A DNA stretch of 64,000 bases from the NCBI GenBank assembly GCA_017408045.1, contig JAFQVL010000052.1, positions 1-64,000 of the forward strand. The letters are read 5' to 3'. The notes under the pieces are model-generated. The model did not search any database. It saw nothing but the letters and a program-made list of their open reading frames with translations, and was not told the origin of the DNA. The DNA comes from Clostridia bacterium. GTDB lineage: Bacteria > Bacillota > Clostridia > Christensenellales > Borkfalkiaceae. Both the position numbers and the translations under genes were made by a program. Of this stretch, positions 1 to 10,974 are shown piece by piece (positions within the stretch are counted from its first letter, which is position 1; every line of letters begins with the position of its first letter).

Positions 1-80
1 CCACACCGCTTAGCGGAAGTCTACGCGGAGTATTCCGCTTCATAAGCGAAAAAACATACAAGAATGGGTAGTTGTATTAA

Positions 81-2270
<2,190 letters not shown>

Positions 2271-2281
2271 TAGGTGGAAAA

Positions 2282-4873
2282 ATGGCTAAAAAAGAAACGA
2301 GTCCTGAATTGACCGAAGAATTTAAACAAAAATTAGCGATGACCAAAATGCTGGACATGGAAGTGGACGAGGAATTAAAGCGTTCCTTCCTTGCCTATGC
2401 AATGGCGGTAAACAAATCGCGCGCTATCCCCGACGTTCGCGACGGCTTGAAGCCCGTACACAGAAGAATTTTGTATGCGATGCACGAAATGGGCTTGTAC
2501 AACGACAAGGGCTACAAGAAGTGCGCCCGTATCGTCGGCGACTGTATGGGTAAATACCATCCTCACGGCGACAGCTCGGTGTACGATGCGCTCGTCCGTT
2601 TGGCGCAGGATTTCACTATCAACGTACCCTTGGTAGACGGCCAAGGCAACTTTGGTTCGGTGGACGGCGACGGCGCGGCGGCAATGCGTTATACGGAAGC
2701 AAAATTGACGAAGGTTGCGGCGGAAATGCTGCGTGATTTGGACAAGGAAACGGTGGACTTCCTGCCCAACTTCGACGGCAGCGAGGAAGAGCCTACGGTA
2801 CTTCCTGCAAGATACCCCAACCTGCTTGTCAACGGCGCGGACGGTATTGCGGTCGGTATGGCGACGAACATTCCTCCCCACAACCTTGGCGAGGTCATCG
2901 ACGGCACGATTGCGATGATTGACAATCCCGAAATTACCATCGAGGAATTGATGGAATATATCCCTGCTCCCGATTACCCTACGGGCGGTATCATCATGGG
3001 CAGAAGCGGCATTAAAAACGCATATAGAACGGGTCAGGGCAACCTCATTATCCGTTCCAAGTGTGAAATCGAGGAATACGGCACGGGCGGCAATACGCGC
3101 AGCCGAATTATCGTCCACGAAATCCCGTATCAGGTGAACAAGGCAAACCTCATCAAGACGATTGCAGACATGGTAGGGGATAAACGCATTGAAGGTATCT
3201 CTGACATTCGCGACGAATCGGACAAGGACGGTATGCGTATCGTCATCGAAGTCAAGAAGGACGCGAATGCGCAGGTCGTTTTGAACACTCTGTATAAAAA
3301 GACGAAGCTGCAAATCTCCGACGGTATCATTCTGCTTGCGCTGGTGGAAAACGGCACCGAGCCGAAGACCCTCAACCTGCAGGAAATCCTTTCCCACTAT
3401 TTAAACCATCAAAAGGAAGTCATCGTAAGAAGAACGAAATACGACCTTGCAAAGACGGAAAAGCAGGCACATATCTTGGAAGGCTTGGTGCTGGCGCTTG
3501 CCAACGTGGACGAGGTCATTCGTATCATCAAGGCTTCTGCGGATAAGAAAGCGGCGGTAGACGGCTTGACTGCGGCGTTCGTTTTGGACGAGGAGCAAGC
3601 AAACGCAATCCTCGAAATGCGCTTGCAGAGATTGACCTCGCTGGAAGTAGAAAAGCTGAAGGACGAATTGAACGGCTTGATGCTGCGCATCGCAGACCTG
3701 AAAGACATTCTTGCGAACGAGAGCCGCGTGCTTTCCATCATTCGCGACGATTTAACGGACATCAAGACCCGTTATCCTTCCCCCAGAAAGACGGAAATTT
3801 CCCTCGACTACGGTTCGATTGACGACGAGGATTTGATTGACAGAGAAGACGTTGTTATCTCCCTCACCCATTCGGGCTATATCAAGCGTTTGCCCGTTGC
3901 TGAATACAAGGCGCAGGGCAGAGGCGGCGTAGGCCTTACGGCGCATAAACCGAAGGACGAGGACTACGTAGAAAAGATGTTCGTGGCTTGCACGCACGAC
4001 CCGATTTTGCTCTTCTCTTCAAAGGGTAAAGTGTATTCGGTAAAGGGCTACGAAATCCCTGAGGCGAACAGAAATGCAAGGGGCAGAGCGGTCGTAAACA
4101 TCGTACAGCTTGACCAAGGCGAAAAAATCCAGACGGTATTGCCTGTGATTGCAAATAACGAGGGCTACCTCGTTATGGCAACGAGAAACGGCCTCATAAA
4201 GAAGACGTCGACGGCAGAGTTTGCTCGTATCCCTAAAAACGGTAAAATCGCAATCAACCTCTTGGAAGAGGACAGCCTGATTTCCGTACAGTTTGCAACC
4301 GGCGAAGACGAGATTTTGGTCGCTTCCAGAAAGGGTAAGTGTATTCACTTCTCTGAAAAGGACGTTCGTCCTACGGGCAGAGGCACGCAGGGTGTGCGCG
4401 CGCTCGACTTAAACGACGGCGATTATCTGGTCGATATGTTGGTGGTCGATAAGACGAAGGACATTTTCACGCTGACAGCGCAGGGCTTTGGTAAGCGTTC
4501 CTCGATTGAGGACTACCGCTTGCAGAACCGTGGCGGTAAGGGTATCAAGGCGGGCTTGTTCTCTGATAAGACGGGCGACCTTGTCAATATGAAACAGGTT
4601 TCCGACGAGGACGATATCATGATCATCACTACTGCCGGCACGATTATCCGTATGCACGCAGACACGATTAGCCGTATCGGGCGTTCGACGCGCGGCGTGA
4701 AGGTAATGAACGTCAAGAGTGGCGAAGTGGCTACCGTCGATATTACCGAGCGCGACGACGAGGCGGAAGTTGCTGCACCCGAAGAAACGGCGGCGGATCT
4801 TCCCCCTGAAGAGCTTGGCGTAGGCGCGGAAGACACGGTTGAAACCGTAGCGGAAAATAGTGAATTGTCCTAA
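2282..4873 (+). CDS. gyrA: DNA gyrase subunit A
   Basis: DNA cleavage and rejoining subunit of gyrase. AGGTGG sits just before the ATG. The winged-helix/tower portion carries the catalytic tyrosine in AAMRYTE (Tyr137). The quinolone-resistance region reads HGDSSVYD, so the positions equivalent to E. coli Ser83 and Asp87 (here Ser98 and Asp102) are the susceptible residues. A coiled-coil arm follows, then the C-terminal beta-pinwheel with a GyrA-box-like QGRGGVG, which marks gyrase rather than ParC. The last ~40 residues are acidic, as in many Firmicutes GyrA tails. Length 863 aa is normal. The gene is the second of the gyrB-gyrA operon and is followed directly by hairpin array A. Confidence 0.98.
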   Translation: MAKKETSPELTEEFKQKLAMTKMLDMEVDEELKRSFLAYAMAVNKSRAIPDVRDGLKPVHRRILYAMHEMGLYNDKGYKKCARIVGDCMGKYHPHGDSSVYDALVRLAQDFTINVPLVDGQGNFGSVDGDGAAAMRYTEAKLTKVAAEMLRDLDKETVDFLPNFDGSEEEPTVLPARYPNLLVNGADGIAVGMATNIPPHNLGEVIDGTIAMIDNPEITIEELMEYIPAPDYPTGGIIMGRSGIKNAYRTGQGNLIIRSKCEIEEYGTGGNTRSRIIVHEIPYQVNKANLIKTIADMVGDKRIEGISDIRDESDKDGMRIVIEVKKDANAQVVLNTLYKKTKLQISDGIILLALVENGTEPKTLNLQEILSHYLNHQKEVIVRRTKYDLAKTEKQAHILEGLVLALANVDEVIRIIKASADKKAAVDGLTAAFVLDEEQANAILEMRLQRLTSLEVEKLKDELNGLMLRIADLKDILANESRVLSIIRDDLTDIKTRYPSPRKTEISLDYGSIDDEDLIDREDVVISLTHSGYIKRLPVAEYKAQGRGGVGLTAHKPKDEDYVEKMFVACTHDPILLFSSKGKVYSVKGYEIPEANRNARGRAVVNIVQLDQGEKIQTVLPVIANNEGYLVMATRNGLIKKTSTAEFARIPKNGKIAINLLEEDSLISVQFATGEDEILVASRKGKCIHFSEKDVRPTGRGTQGVRALDLNDGDYLVDMLVVDKTKDIFTLTAQGFGKRSSIEDYRLQNRGGKGIKAGLFSDKTGDLVNMKQVSDEDDIMIITTAGTIIRMHADTISRIGRSTRGVKVMNVKSGEVATVDITERDDEAEVAAPEETAADLPPEELGVGAEDTVETVAENSELS

Positions 4874-4878
4874 CGGAC

Positions 4879-5109
4879 GTGAATTAAAACCTACGGTTTC
4901 GTGAATTGCGTTTTATAAAACGCGTGAATTGCAAGGCAAACGCCTTGCGTTATGGAAAAAAATCAAAAATCCCCTTGGCGAGAACCCAAGGGGATTTATA
5001 TTATAAATTCTACCACAACGCAAACCATCGGTTTGCAATTCACGACGGTTATACCGTCAATTCACGCGAGCGTGCGAGCAATTCACGAACGCGTCAGCGT
5101 TCAATTCAC
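4879..5109. repeat. Hairpin array A (GTGAATT / AATTCAC)
   Basis: GTGAATT occurs at 4879, 4901 and 4924, and its reverse complement AATTCAC at 5037, 5059, 5080 and 5103. The spacing is 21-23 nt. Almost every interval is a different short palindrome, for example GCGTTTTATAAAACGC, GCAAGGC-AAAC-GCCTTGC, GACGGT-TAT-ACCGTC and GAACGC-GTCA-GCGTTC; the interval at 5066-5079 is imperfect. Between the halves lie GTTATGGAAAAA and a strong stem-loop (4968-4996) with a poor T tract that may terminate gyrA. Arrays B and C share this design with a different constant word. No ORF is credible here. It resembles no CRISPR, because the repeat is too short and the intervals are palindromic. Confidence 0.9.
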
Positions 5110-5127
5110 TTTTTTGTTTTTCAACGC

Positions 5128-5156
5128 TTGCCAAAAGATAAAATATATGTTATACT
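5128..5156 (+). promoter_or_regulatory. Promoter of the SDR gene
   Basis: TTGCCA at 5128-5133, a 17-nt spacer and TATACT at 5151-5156, giving a leader of about 30 nt before the ATG at 5193. Confidence 0.7.
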
Positions 5157-5192
5157 AAAAGAACCAAAAACTCAAAAAACAAGGGGGCAGGT

Positions 5193-5969
5193 ATGAAAAT
5201 AACCTTAATTACGGGCGCGACGGGCGGACTGGGAAAAGCGTTTGCAAAGCTGTACGCGAAGGACGGAAACAATCTGTTGCTTTCGGGTACGAATGCGGAA
5301 AAACTTGCGGCGATGCAGGCGGAGTTGCAGGGGGAATTCCCCGAAGTAGCGGTGGACGTTTTTCAAGCCAATTTGACGGATAGGGCGGCTTGCAAAGCCT
5401 TATACGCATATGCGCAGGAAAAGGGCTACTTTGTCAACAACCTTGTAAACAACGCAGGGTTTGGCGATTGCAACGCTTTTGCGGAAATGGACGTGGATAC
5501 CCAACTGAATATGCTGGACGTAAACTGCGCGGCGCTCTTATATTTTACCCGTATGTTCTTGACGGATATGCTGAAAAATGACGAGGGGCACATCATCAAC
5601 GTTAGTTCGATGGCGGCGTTTATGCCTTCGCCCTATATGAGCACCTATCACGCCTCGAAGGCGTACGTTTTGTACCTTGGCGAAGCGATTGCGCACGAAA
5701 TCCGCAAGACGAAGGTGCGCATCTTGACCCTCTGTCCCGGGCCGTTCGATTCGGGATTTGTCGGCAAAGCAGGCAATACCTTGACTTTCGAGAAAATCAA
5801 GCCGATTTCGGCGGAAAAGGTAGCGGCGTACGGGTATAAGAAATCGCAGAAAGGGAAACGAGTGGCGGTGGTTGGTTTTGGCAACAAGCTGACGACCTTC
5901 CTGCCGAGGATCTTCTCCAGAAAATTCGTCACGACGGTGGCGGCAAGTACCACGAAAAAGGAAAAATAA
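5193..5969 (+). CDS. Short-chain dehydrogenase/reductase (SDR)
   Basis: NAD(P)-dependent oxidoreductase of the classical SDR family, 258 aa, cytosolic, substrate unknown. The Rossmann nucleotide-binding motif TGATGGLG is at residues 7-14 and NNAG follows strand 4. The catalytic Ser lies in NVSSMAA and the Tyr-Lys pair in YHASK. The C-terminal part resembles the DltE/YqjQ group of short-chain reductases, in which the substrate is also poorly known. A good ribosome binding site (AAGGGGG) precedes the ATG. The gene has its own promoter and terminator and is probably monocistronic, so the context gives no substrate hint. Confidence 0.88.
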   Translation: MKITLITGATGGLGKAFAKLYAKDGNNLLLSGTNAEKLAAMQAELQGEFPEVAVDVFQANLTDRAACKALYAYAQEKGYFVNNLVNNAGFGDCNAFAEMDVDTQLNMLDVNCAALLYFTRMFLTDMLKNDEGHIINVSSMAAFMPSPYMSTYHASKAYVLYLGEAIAHEIRKTKVRILTLCPGPFDSGFVGKAGNTLTFEKIKPISAEKVAAYGYKKSQKGKRVAVVGFGNKLTTFLPRIFSRKFVTTVAASTTKKEK

Positions 5970-5985
5970 TAGGAAAATCGTAGAG

Positions 5986-6017
5986 AAAAAGCTTGGCAAA
6001 AAGCCAAGCTTTTTTCT
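5986..6017 (+). terminator. Terminator of the SDR gene
   Basis: AAAAAGCTTGGC and GCCAAGCTTTTTT form a long stem with an A-rich loop and a T tail, 17 nt after the stop codon. Confidence 0.85.
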
Positions 6018-6036
6018 TTATGAGAATAGGTTAATC

Positions 6037-6455
6037 CGCAGGATTAAAATATATCCCTGCGCATACGCTTAGGAATGTATGTGTGTCTCGCGCCGACGGC
6101 GTGCTTGGATGAACCATATCCCCCTTTGTCTGTTGCTACGGCAACGTTCCTTGCTTAAAAAAACACCCCCTTGGAATTATGCAAGCATATTCCGCAGGGG
6201 TATTATTTTTTATGCTTGTCTTGCTACGCAAGACAGGCGGGATTCCGCAGGATTAAAATATATTCCTGCGCGTACGCTTAGGAATGTATGTGTGTCTCGC
6301 GCCGACGGCGTGCTTGGATGAACCATATCCCCCTCTGTCCGTTGCTGATGCAACGTTCCTTGCCTAAAAAAACACCCCTTTGGAATTATGCAAGCATATT
6401 CCGTAGGGGTATTATTTTTTATGCGTGTCTTGCTACGCAAGACAGGGGGATATGT
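6037..6455. repeat. Tandem duplication, two ~209-bp copies
   Basis: The stretch starting CCGCAGGATTAAAATATA at 6037 recurs at 6245 with only a few substitutions. Each copy contains small palindromes (GTTGC..GCAAC and GTCTTGC-TAC-GCAAGAC) and an identical ~55-nt element (about 6157-6213 and 6366-6420) with an outer CCCC/GGGG stem and A and T runs on either side. That element can act as an intrinsic terminator on both strands, for the dehydrogenase and for the convergent P-type ATPase. Short ORFs in it are repeats of each other and lack ribosome binding sites, so the unit looks like non-coding repeat DNA. Confidence 0.85.
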
Positions 6456-9134
6456 TTAATCCGCAGGATTGAACATATCAAAAAACCGTATCAAACCGCC
6501 GGACATCGGCAGCGCCGCTTGGATGATGATAATCAGTAATAGATACTGTGGCAGATTGAACGAAATTTCCGACCAGCCTTGGAAGATGAATCCTGCAAAG
6601 AACTCAACGCTGACGGCGAGAATACACAAGCCTAACGATACCACGTACAATACCGTTCTCCAAACGTTAAACGGCTGACAAATTCTGAACAGCATTACAA
6701 GACCCGTGCAGGTCAATACGAGCATCATAATCGCATCGTAGGTCAACTTGGCAATCTTGATTGTTTCCTCTGATTCGTTGTTGACAAATCCGAAGTGGGT
6801 TGCCAAATTGGGGATTTGACTGATAACGTATACGGAGAAGATACACAGCCCCATCGTTAGCGCGCCCGGTAAGGCTCGGCTGATGACGAAGGGAATGAAC
6901 TTACCCTTGACTCGTTCGGTATTCGGCTGCAGCGACAATGCCAAGGAGGGCACGGCGCTGACAAACATTTCGTACAGCATCATATTGCTCGGCTTGAAGA
7001 AGTACTGCGTCTTGACCAAAATACAGGTAAACGCAAGCAGAGCAGTCAACAGCGTTTTCATAATGTATAGAGCGGCGGATTCCTTGATATTATTGATAAC
7101 CCGTCTACCCTCGTAAACAATCTTCGGCATCGAGCCAAAATTGTTGTCCTGCAACACGAGGTTGGAAACATTCTTTGCCGCTTCGCTGCCCGAGGCAACG
7201 GAGATTGCGCAATCGGCGTCTTTCATCGCTAAGATATCGTTGACGCCATCGCCCGTCATGGCAACGGTATTCCCTGCCTTTTTGATGGCGCGGATGAGGA
7301 TTGCTTTTTGTTCGGGGGTAACGCGACCAAACACGGTGTATTCGTTGGCGGCGTTTTCCACCTCAATTTCCGATAAGCCTTCTAAGGAGATGAATTGCGA
7401 AGCGTTGCGAATGCCTGCTCGGCGAGCAACCTCTGCAACGGTTACGGGGTTATCACCCGAAATCACCTTGACGGCAACGTCGTTTTCTTTGAACCATTTG
7501 ATGGTTTCCACCGCGTCGGGACGGATATTGTCCGCCAGCGTAATCAAGCAGACCGCACGCAGAGCGTGGGGAATCTTCTCGCCGACAATCGGGGATTGCG
7601 AATGCGCCAGCGCCATTACGCGTAAGCCCATCTGTGCGTACTGTTTTACCAGTTTATCCACCTTTGCAGGCATCGGCTTTAACACGAATTCAGGCGCGCC
7701 GAGTACGAACGTGCCGTGCTCGCCAAAGGTGACGGCGGACAGTTTTCTCTGGGAAGAGAAAGGCACGCGCGCGGTTGCGCTCATCGCCATGGAGAGCCCA
7801 AAGCGTTCATGCAAGGCAATCGAGGTTTGGTTGTTGTCGTCTAAAGACGCCAGCATCGACCCCAAAATATCGTCCATGGAAAAGGGGGTGGGATTGTTGA
7901 GCAGAATACAATCGCTCACCTTCATTCTACCGTCGGTAATCGTACCCGTCTTATCCAGGCAAAGCACGTTGACGCGCGCCAGCATTTCCAACGAGTACAT
8001 ATCCTGCACGAGGGTGTTGTATTTCGTCAGACGAATCATACCGAGGGACATCGCCACGGTGGTTAACAGCAACAGCCCCGAGGGAATCATACCCAAGACT
8101 ACGGCGGCGGTGTTTTGTACGACCTCGCTCATACCCGTGCTTGGCTCGCCCTCGAACAGCATTTTGAAGAAGCCGCCGTTTTGCGCGATATGTTCAATAC
8201 TTTCCGACCAAGCATAGCCCAGGTTATAGTGCGCTGCATAGTTGTTGAAGAACATCAGTACGGCAATGATGGGAATGGCAAAGCCAATAACCTTGATAAA
8301 CGTCGTAATCGAGTTCATAATCTCCGACTTTGGACGTTTGTATGCCTTTGCTTTCGAGGTCAACTTGCTGATATAAGTATCTTCGCTGACCTTGTCGACG
8401 CGGACGATGATTTTACCGCTAGCGACGAAAGAGCCTGCGTATAACGGATCGCCCACGTCCTTTTTAATGGGGACGGATTCACCCGTCAGCAGCGCCTCGT
8501 TCAGCTCTGCCTGACCTTCTACGGCGATACAGTCGCAGGGCACTTGCTGTCCTGTGTGCAGGATGAGGATATCGTCCACGACGATTTCGTTGACGCCTAT
8601 CTCCAGAGATTGTCCGTTTCGTATGACGTTCGCGGTGGATGAGGTGAGTACGGTCAGCCTATCAATCTTAATCTTCGCACGAATCTCTTGGAAAATACCC
8701 CAGAAGATGTTTGCGGCAAAAATGACCACGAACAGGTATTGACTGATGGGCGCGCGCGCAAGCAGCAAGAAGATGGCGGCAATCAACCCCAACAGGTTGA
8801 AGAAGGTGCAGATATTGCCTACGAAGATACTGCGATAGGTTTTGGAATACTTTTTCGCATCCTTGTTGTTCAAGCCGTCAGCAAGTCGTTTTTCCGCCTG
8901 TTCGGTGGTTAAGCCTTGGTTAGGGGCAGGGGAATACCGTTCGTATTCTTTGCGCTGTTCCTTTTTCTTTTTGCCAAAGCCGAAGGGAGATCCTTTCTTG
9001 CTTTCCGTTTCACTCTCCTGTGTAGCGTCGGCGGGTTCATCCACCGTCAAGAGGGTCGGCCTTTTCTTTTTTTTCTTTGTTTCTTCGGTGGGCGTCAAGG
9101 ATTCCTTGTCGTCCTTCCGCGGTTTCTCGTTCAA
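6456..9134 (-). CDS. Cation-transporting P-type ATPase (CtpE-like)
   Basis: Membrane ATPase that pumps a cation across the cytoplasmic membrane; ion not determinable from sequence. The start is a TTG with GGGGAGG 8-9 nt upstream. Residues 1-75 are hydrophilic, rich in Lys/Glu. Conserved landmarks are the actuator loop LTGESVPIKK, the phosphorylation site DKTGT near residue 393, and the hinge TGDGVNDILAMKDAD near 626-640. About ten transmembrane segments are visible. The shape and motifs fit the HAD-IC family that includes mycobacterial CtpE (calcium uptake) rather than heavy-metal CPx ATPases, because no CPC motif or N-terminal metal-binding domain is present. A strong inverted repeat overlaps its transcription start (9173-9210), which suggests regulation. 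Confidence 0.9.
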   Translation of the reverse strand: MNEKPRKDDKESLTPTEETKKKKKRPTLLTVDEPADATQESETESKKGSPFGFGKKKKEQRKEYERYSPAPNQGLTTEQAEKRLADGLNNKDAKKYSKTYRSIFVGNICTFFNLLGLIAAIFLLLARAPISQYLFVVIFAANIFWGIFQEIRAKIKIDRLTVLTSSTANVIRNGQSLEIGVNEIVVDDILILHTGQQVPCDCIAVEGQAELNEALLTGESVPIKKDVGDPLYAGSFVASGKIIVRVDKVSEDTYISKLTSKAKAYKRPKSEIMNSITTFIKVIGFAIPIIAVLMFFNNYAAHYNLGYAWSESIEHIAQNGGFFKMLFEGEPSTGMSEVVQNTAAVVLGMIPSGLLLLTTVAMSLGMIRLTKYNTLVQDMYSLEMLARVNVLCLDKTGTITDGRMKVSDCILLNNPTPFSMDDILGSMLASLDDNNQTSIALHERFGLSMAMSATARVPFSSQRKLSAVTFGEHGTFVLGAPEFVLKPMPAKVDKLVKQYAQMGLRVMALAHSQSPIVGEKIPHALRAVCLITLADNIRPDAVETIKWFKENDVAVKVISGDNPVTVAEVARRAGIRNASQFISLEGLSEIEVENAANEYTVFGRVTPEQKAILIRAIKKAGNTVAMTGDGVNDILAMKDADCAISVASGSEAAKNVSNLVLQDNNFGSMPKIVYEGRRVINNIKESAALYIMKTLLTALLAFTCILVKTQYFFKPSNMMLYEMFVSAVPSLALSLQPNTERVKGKFIPFVISRALPGALTMGLCIFSVYVISQIPNLATHFGFVNNESEETIKIAKLTYDAIMMLVLTCTGLVMLFRICQPFNVWRTVLYVVSLGLCILAVSVEFFAGFIFQGWSEISFNLPQYLLLIIIIQAALPMSGGLIRFFDMFNPAD

Positions 9135-9172
9135 TTTCCTACCTCCCCGCCGAACCTTCGGCGTGTGTCTTT

Positions 9173-9210
9173 AAACTGACAAGACTAATAGGTTCAAGTC
9201 TTGTCAGTTT
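9173..9210. promoter_or_regulatory. Perfect 14-bp inverted repeat at ATPase start site
   Basis: AAACTGACAAGACT at 9173-9186 is the exact reverse complement of AGTCTTGTCAGTTT at 9197-9210, with a 10-nt loop. It begins right at the predicted transcription start of the P-type ATPase (minus strand), so it can be an operator on DNA or a 5'-terminal hairpin on the mRNA. Confidence 0.75.
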
Positions 9211-9215
9211 ATGCT

Positions 9216-9245
9216 ATTATACCATAAACGCATAGGAAAAAACAA
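9216..9245 (-). promoter_or_regulatory. Promoter of the P-type ATPase
   Basis: On the minus strand TTGTTT (9245-9240) is followed by 18 nt and TATAAT (9221-9216). The leader of about 75 nt starts with the 14-bp inverted repeat. Confidence 0.65.
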
Positions 9246-9294
9246 GGTTTTTGCGAAAAATTTATGCAATTTAATAAGATGTAGGGGTAAATCA

Positions 9295-9323
9295 TTGATT
9301 TTTTTGAGGGAAAGTTGTATAAT
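9295..9323 (+). promoter_or_regulatory. serS promoter
   Basis: TTGATT at 9295-9300, 17-nt spacer, TATAAT at 9318-9323. The leader is only about 27 nt, so there is no room for a T-box. Confidence 0.8.
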
Positions 9324-9356
9324 AAGGCGGAAATAACAAATTGAGGTAAAAAACCG

Positions 9357-10646
9357 ATGATTGATATTCAACTCATTCGTACGAATCCAGAACTGGTGCG
9401 CGAGAACATTCGCAAAAAATTTCAAGATAAGAAGTTGCCTTTGGTCGACCAAGTTTTAGAGCTGGACGCAAAACGTCGTGCCCTCATTCAAGAAGGGGAC
9501 GCGCTGCGCGCGGCAAGAAACACGTTGTCTAAGCAGGTTGGCATGCTGATGAAAGCAGGCGATAAAGAGGGCGCAGAAAAAGTAAAGGCGCAGGTAAAAG
9601 CGGATGCGGATCGTCTGGCGGCAATTGAAACGGAGAGCGCGGAGGTCGAGGCAGCGCTGAAAAAAGCCATGATGGCAATCCCGAACATCATCGCAGACGA
9701 CGTACCTTTGGGCAAGGACGATGCGGAGAACGTAGAGCTTGCGCGCTTTGGAGAGCCGACCGTTCCCGAATTTGAAGTGCCTTACCACCTCGATATTTTG
9801 GAAAAGTTGGACGGCATCGACGTCGATTCCGCGCGCCGTACTTCCGGTCAGGGTTTCTATTACCTGACGGGGGATATCGCTCGTTTGCATTCGGCGGTGT
9901 TGACGTATGCACGCGATTTCATGATTGACAAGGGCTTTACCTACGTAATTCCCCCTTATATGATCCACGGCGACGTCGTTTCGGGGGTCATGAGCTTTGA
10001 CGAAATGGAAAACATGATGTATAAGATCGAGGGCGAGGATTTGTACCTCATCGGTACGTCCGAACATTCCATGATCGGCAGATTTATGGGTCAGATTATC
10101 GACGGCGCAACGCTGCCCCTCACGCTGACCTCCTACTCCCCTTGTTTTAGAAAGGAAAAGGGAGCGCACTGCTTAGAGGAGAGAGGTATCTATCGCATCC
10201 ATCAATTTGAAAAGCAGGAAATGATCGTCGTTTGCCGCCCCGAAGAGAGCGACGAATGGTATGAAAAGCTGTGGAGCTACACGGTGGAGCTGTTCCGTTC
10301 CTTGGATATTCCCGTCCGTCAGCTGGGTTGCTGTTCGGGGGATCTTGCGGACTTGAAATATAAGAGCTGTGACGTCGAGGCGTGGAGTCCCAGACAGAAA
10401 AAGTATTTCGAGGTCGGCAGCTGTTCCAACCTCACGGATGCGCAGGCGCGTAGACTTTCCATTCGCTATAAGGACGCGGACGGAAAAACCAAGCTGGCGC
10501 ACACCTTAAACAACACGGTGGTTGCCCCTCCCAGAATGTTGATTGCGTTTGTGGAAAATCACTTGCAGGCGGACGGCTCGGTGCGTATTCCCGAAGCGTT
10601 GCAGCCGTATATGGGTGGCAAAAAGGTGATCAAGCCTCAAAACTAA
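9357..10646 (+). CDS. serS: Seryl-tRNA synthetase
   Basis: Class II synthetase charging tRNA-Ser in the cytoplasm, 429 aa. The N-terminal ~110 residues form the helical arm that contacts the long variable arm of tRNA-Ser. The catalytic domain has motif 2 (FRKEKGAHCLEERGIYRIHQFEK) split here as FRKEKGAHC and GIYRIHQFEK, and motif 3 (NNTVVAPPRMLIAFVENH) ending in the expected Arg-containing strand. The serine-site region has VEAWSPRQKKYFEVGSCSN. The motif usually reading TAEV in Bacillus-type enzymes is GTSEHS here, a variant more like the archaeal/eukaryal branch as I remember it. A GAGGT ribosome binding site lies somewhat far (about 12 nt) from the ATG. A MITE-like element separates the stop codon from the terminator. 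Confidence 0.96.
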   Translation: MIDIQLIRTNPELVRENIRKKFQDKKLPLVDQVLELDAKRRALIQEGDALRAARNTLSKQVGMLMKAGDKEGAEKVKAQVKADADRLAAIETESAEVEAALKKAMMAIPNIIADDVPLGKDDAENVELARFGEPTVPEFEVPYHLDILEKLDGIDVDSARRTSGQGFYYLTGDIARLHSAVLTYARDFMIDKGFTYVIPPYMIHGDVVSGVMSFDEMENMMYKIEGEDLYLIGTSEHSMIGRFMGQIIDGATLPLTLTSYSPCFRKEKGAHCLEERGIYRIHQFEKQEMIVVCRPEESDEWYEKLWSYTVELFRSLDIPVRQLGCCSGDLADLKYKSCDVEAWSPRQKKYFEVGSCSNLTDAQARRLSIRYKDADGKTKLAHTLNNTVVAPPRMLIAFVENHLQADGSVRIPEALQPYMGGKKVIKPQN

Positions 10647-10651
10647 GGAGA

Positions 10652-10929
10652 TAGCCGTTTCAAACCAAATTAAACCAGGTTTTGACGGCGGAAAATCCCC
10701 AAAATGTGCAGGATTTCCGCTTGCAATACGGACGGTATTCCTTCACAAAAATCCTTTCATTTAAGGTCTTTTACGCTCGTGAAAACTGCGTAGCACCTTA
10801 AAATAGGGATTTTGCGATGGATTTGGGCGGTGGCGACTGCCGCCGTATCGACATACTGCAAGGGCGCAAACGTCCTAAGACGCGAAAAATAACATTTTAA
10901 GGCTGGTTCAACTTGGTTTGAAACGGCTA
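10652..10929. mobile_element. MITE-like element, 26-bp TIRs, TA flanks
   Basis: The ends GCCGTTTCAAACCAA.. and ..TTGGTTTGAAACGGC are inverted copies over about 25 nt with two or three mismatches. TA flanks both ends (10652-10653 and 10928-10929), as expected for a Tc1/mariner or IS630-type target duplication. The interior (274 bp) has no credible gene. It separates the serS stop codon from its terminator at 10932-10959. I infer a non-autonomous element; no transposase lies in the window. Confidence 0.75.
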
Positions 10930-10931
10930 AG

Positions 10932-10959
10932 AAAGACCGCACAAAAATGCGGTCTTTTT
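10932..10959 (+). terminator. serS terminator
   Basis: GACCGCA and TGCGGTC form a stem with a CAAAAA loop and a T5 tail. It is displaced about 285 nt from the serS stop by the inserted MITE-like element. Confidence 0.85.
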
Positions 10960-10974
10960 GGTGGCGAAAGGAAT

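Noticed and set aside
1-60. Possible end of an upstream gene (short open frame ending at TAA 43-45)
   Set aside because: Only 14 codons are visible and the stretch contains several small inverted repeats (AGCGGAA/TTCCGCT), so it could equally be intergenic repeat DNA.
4879-5109. CRISPR array
   Set aside because: The constant word is only 7-8 nt, the intervals are palindromes, and orientation flips at the centre. No cas genes are present.
9180-9356. T-box leader upstream of serS
   Set aside because: A consensus promoter leaves a leader of only ~27 nt, and no T-box sequence (UGGN) or specifier stem can fit.
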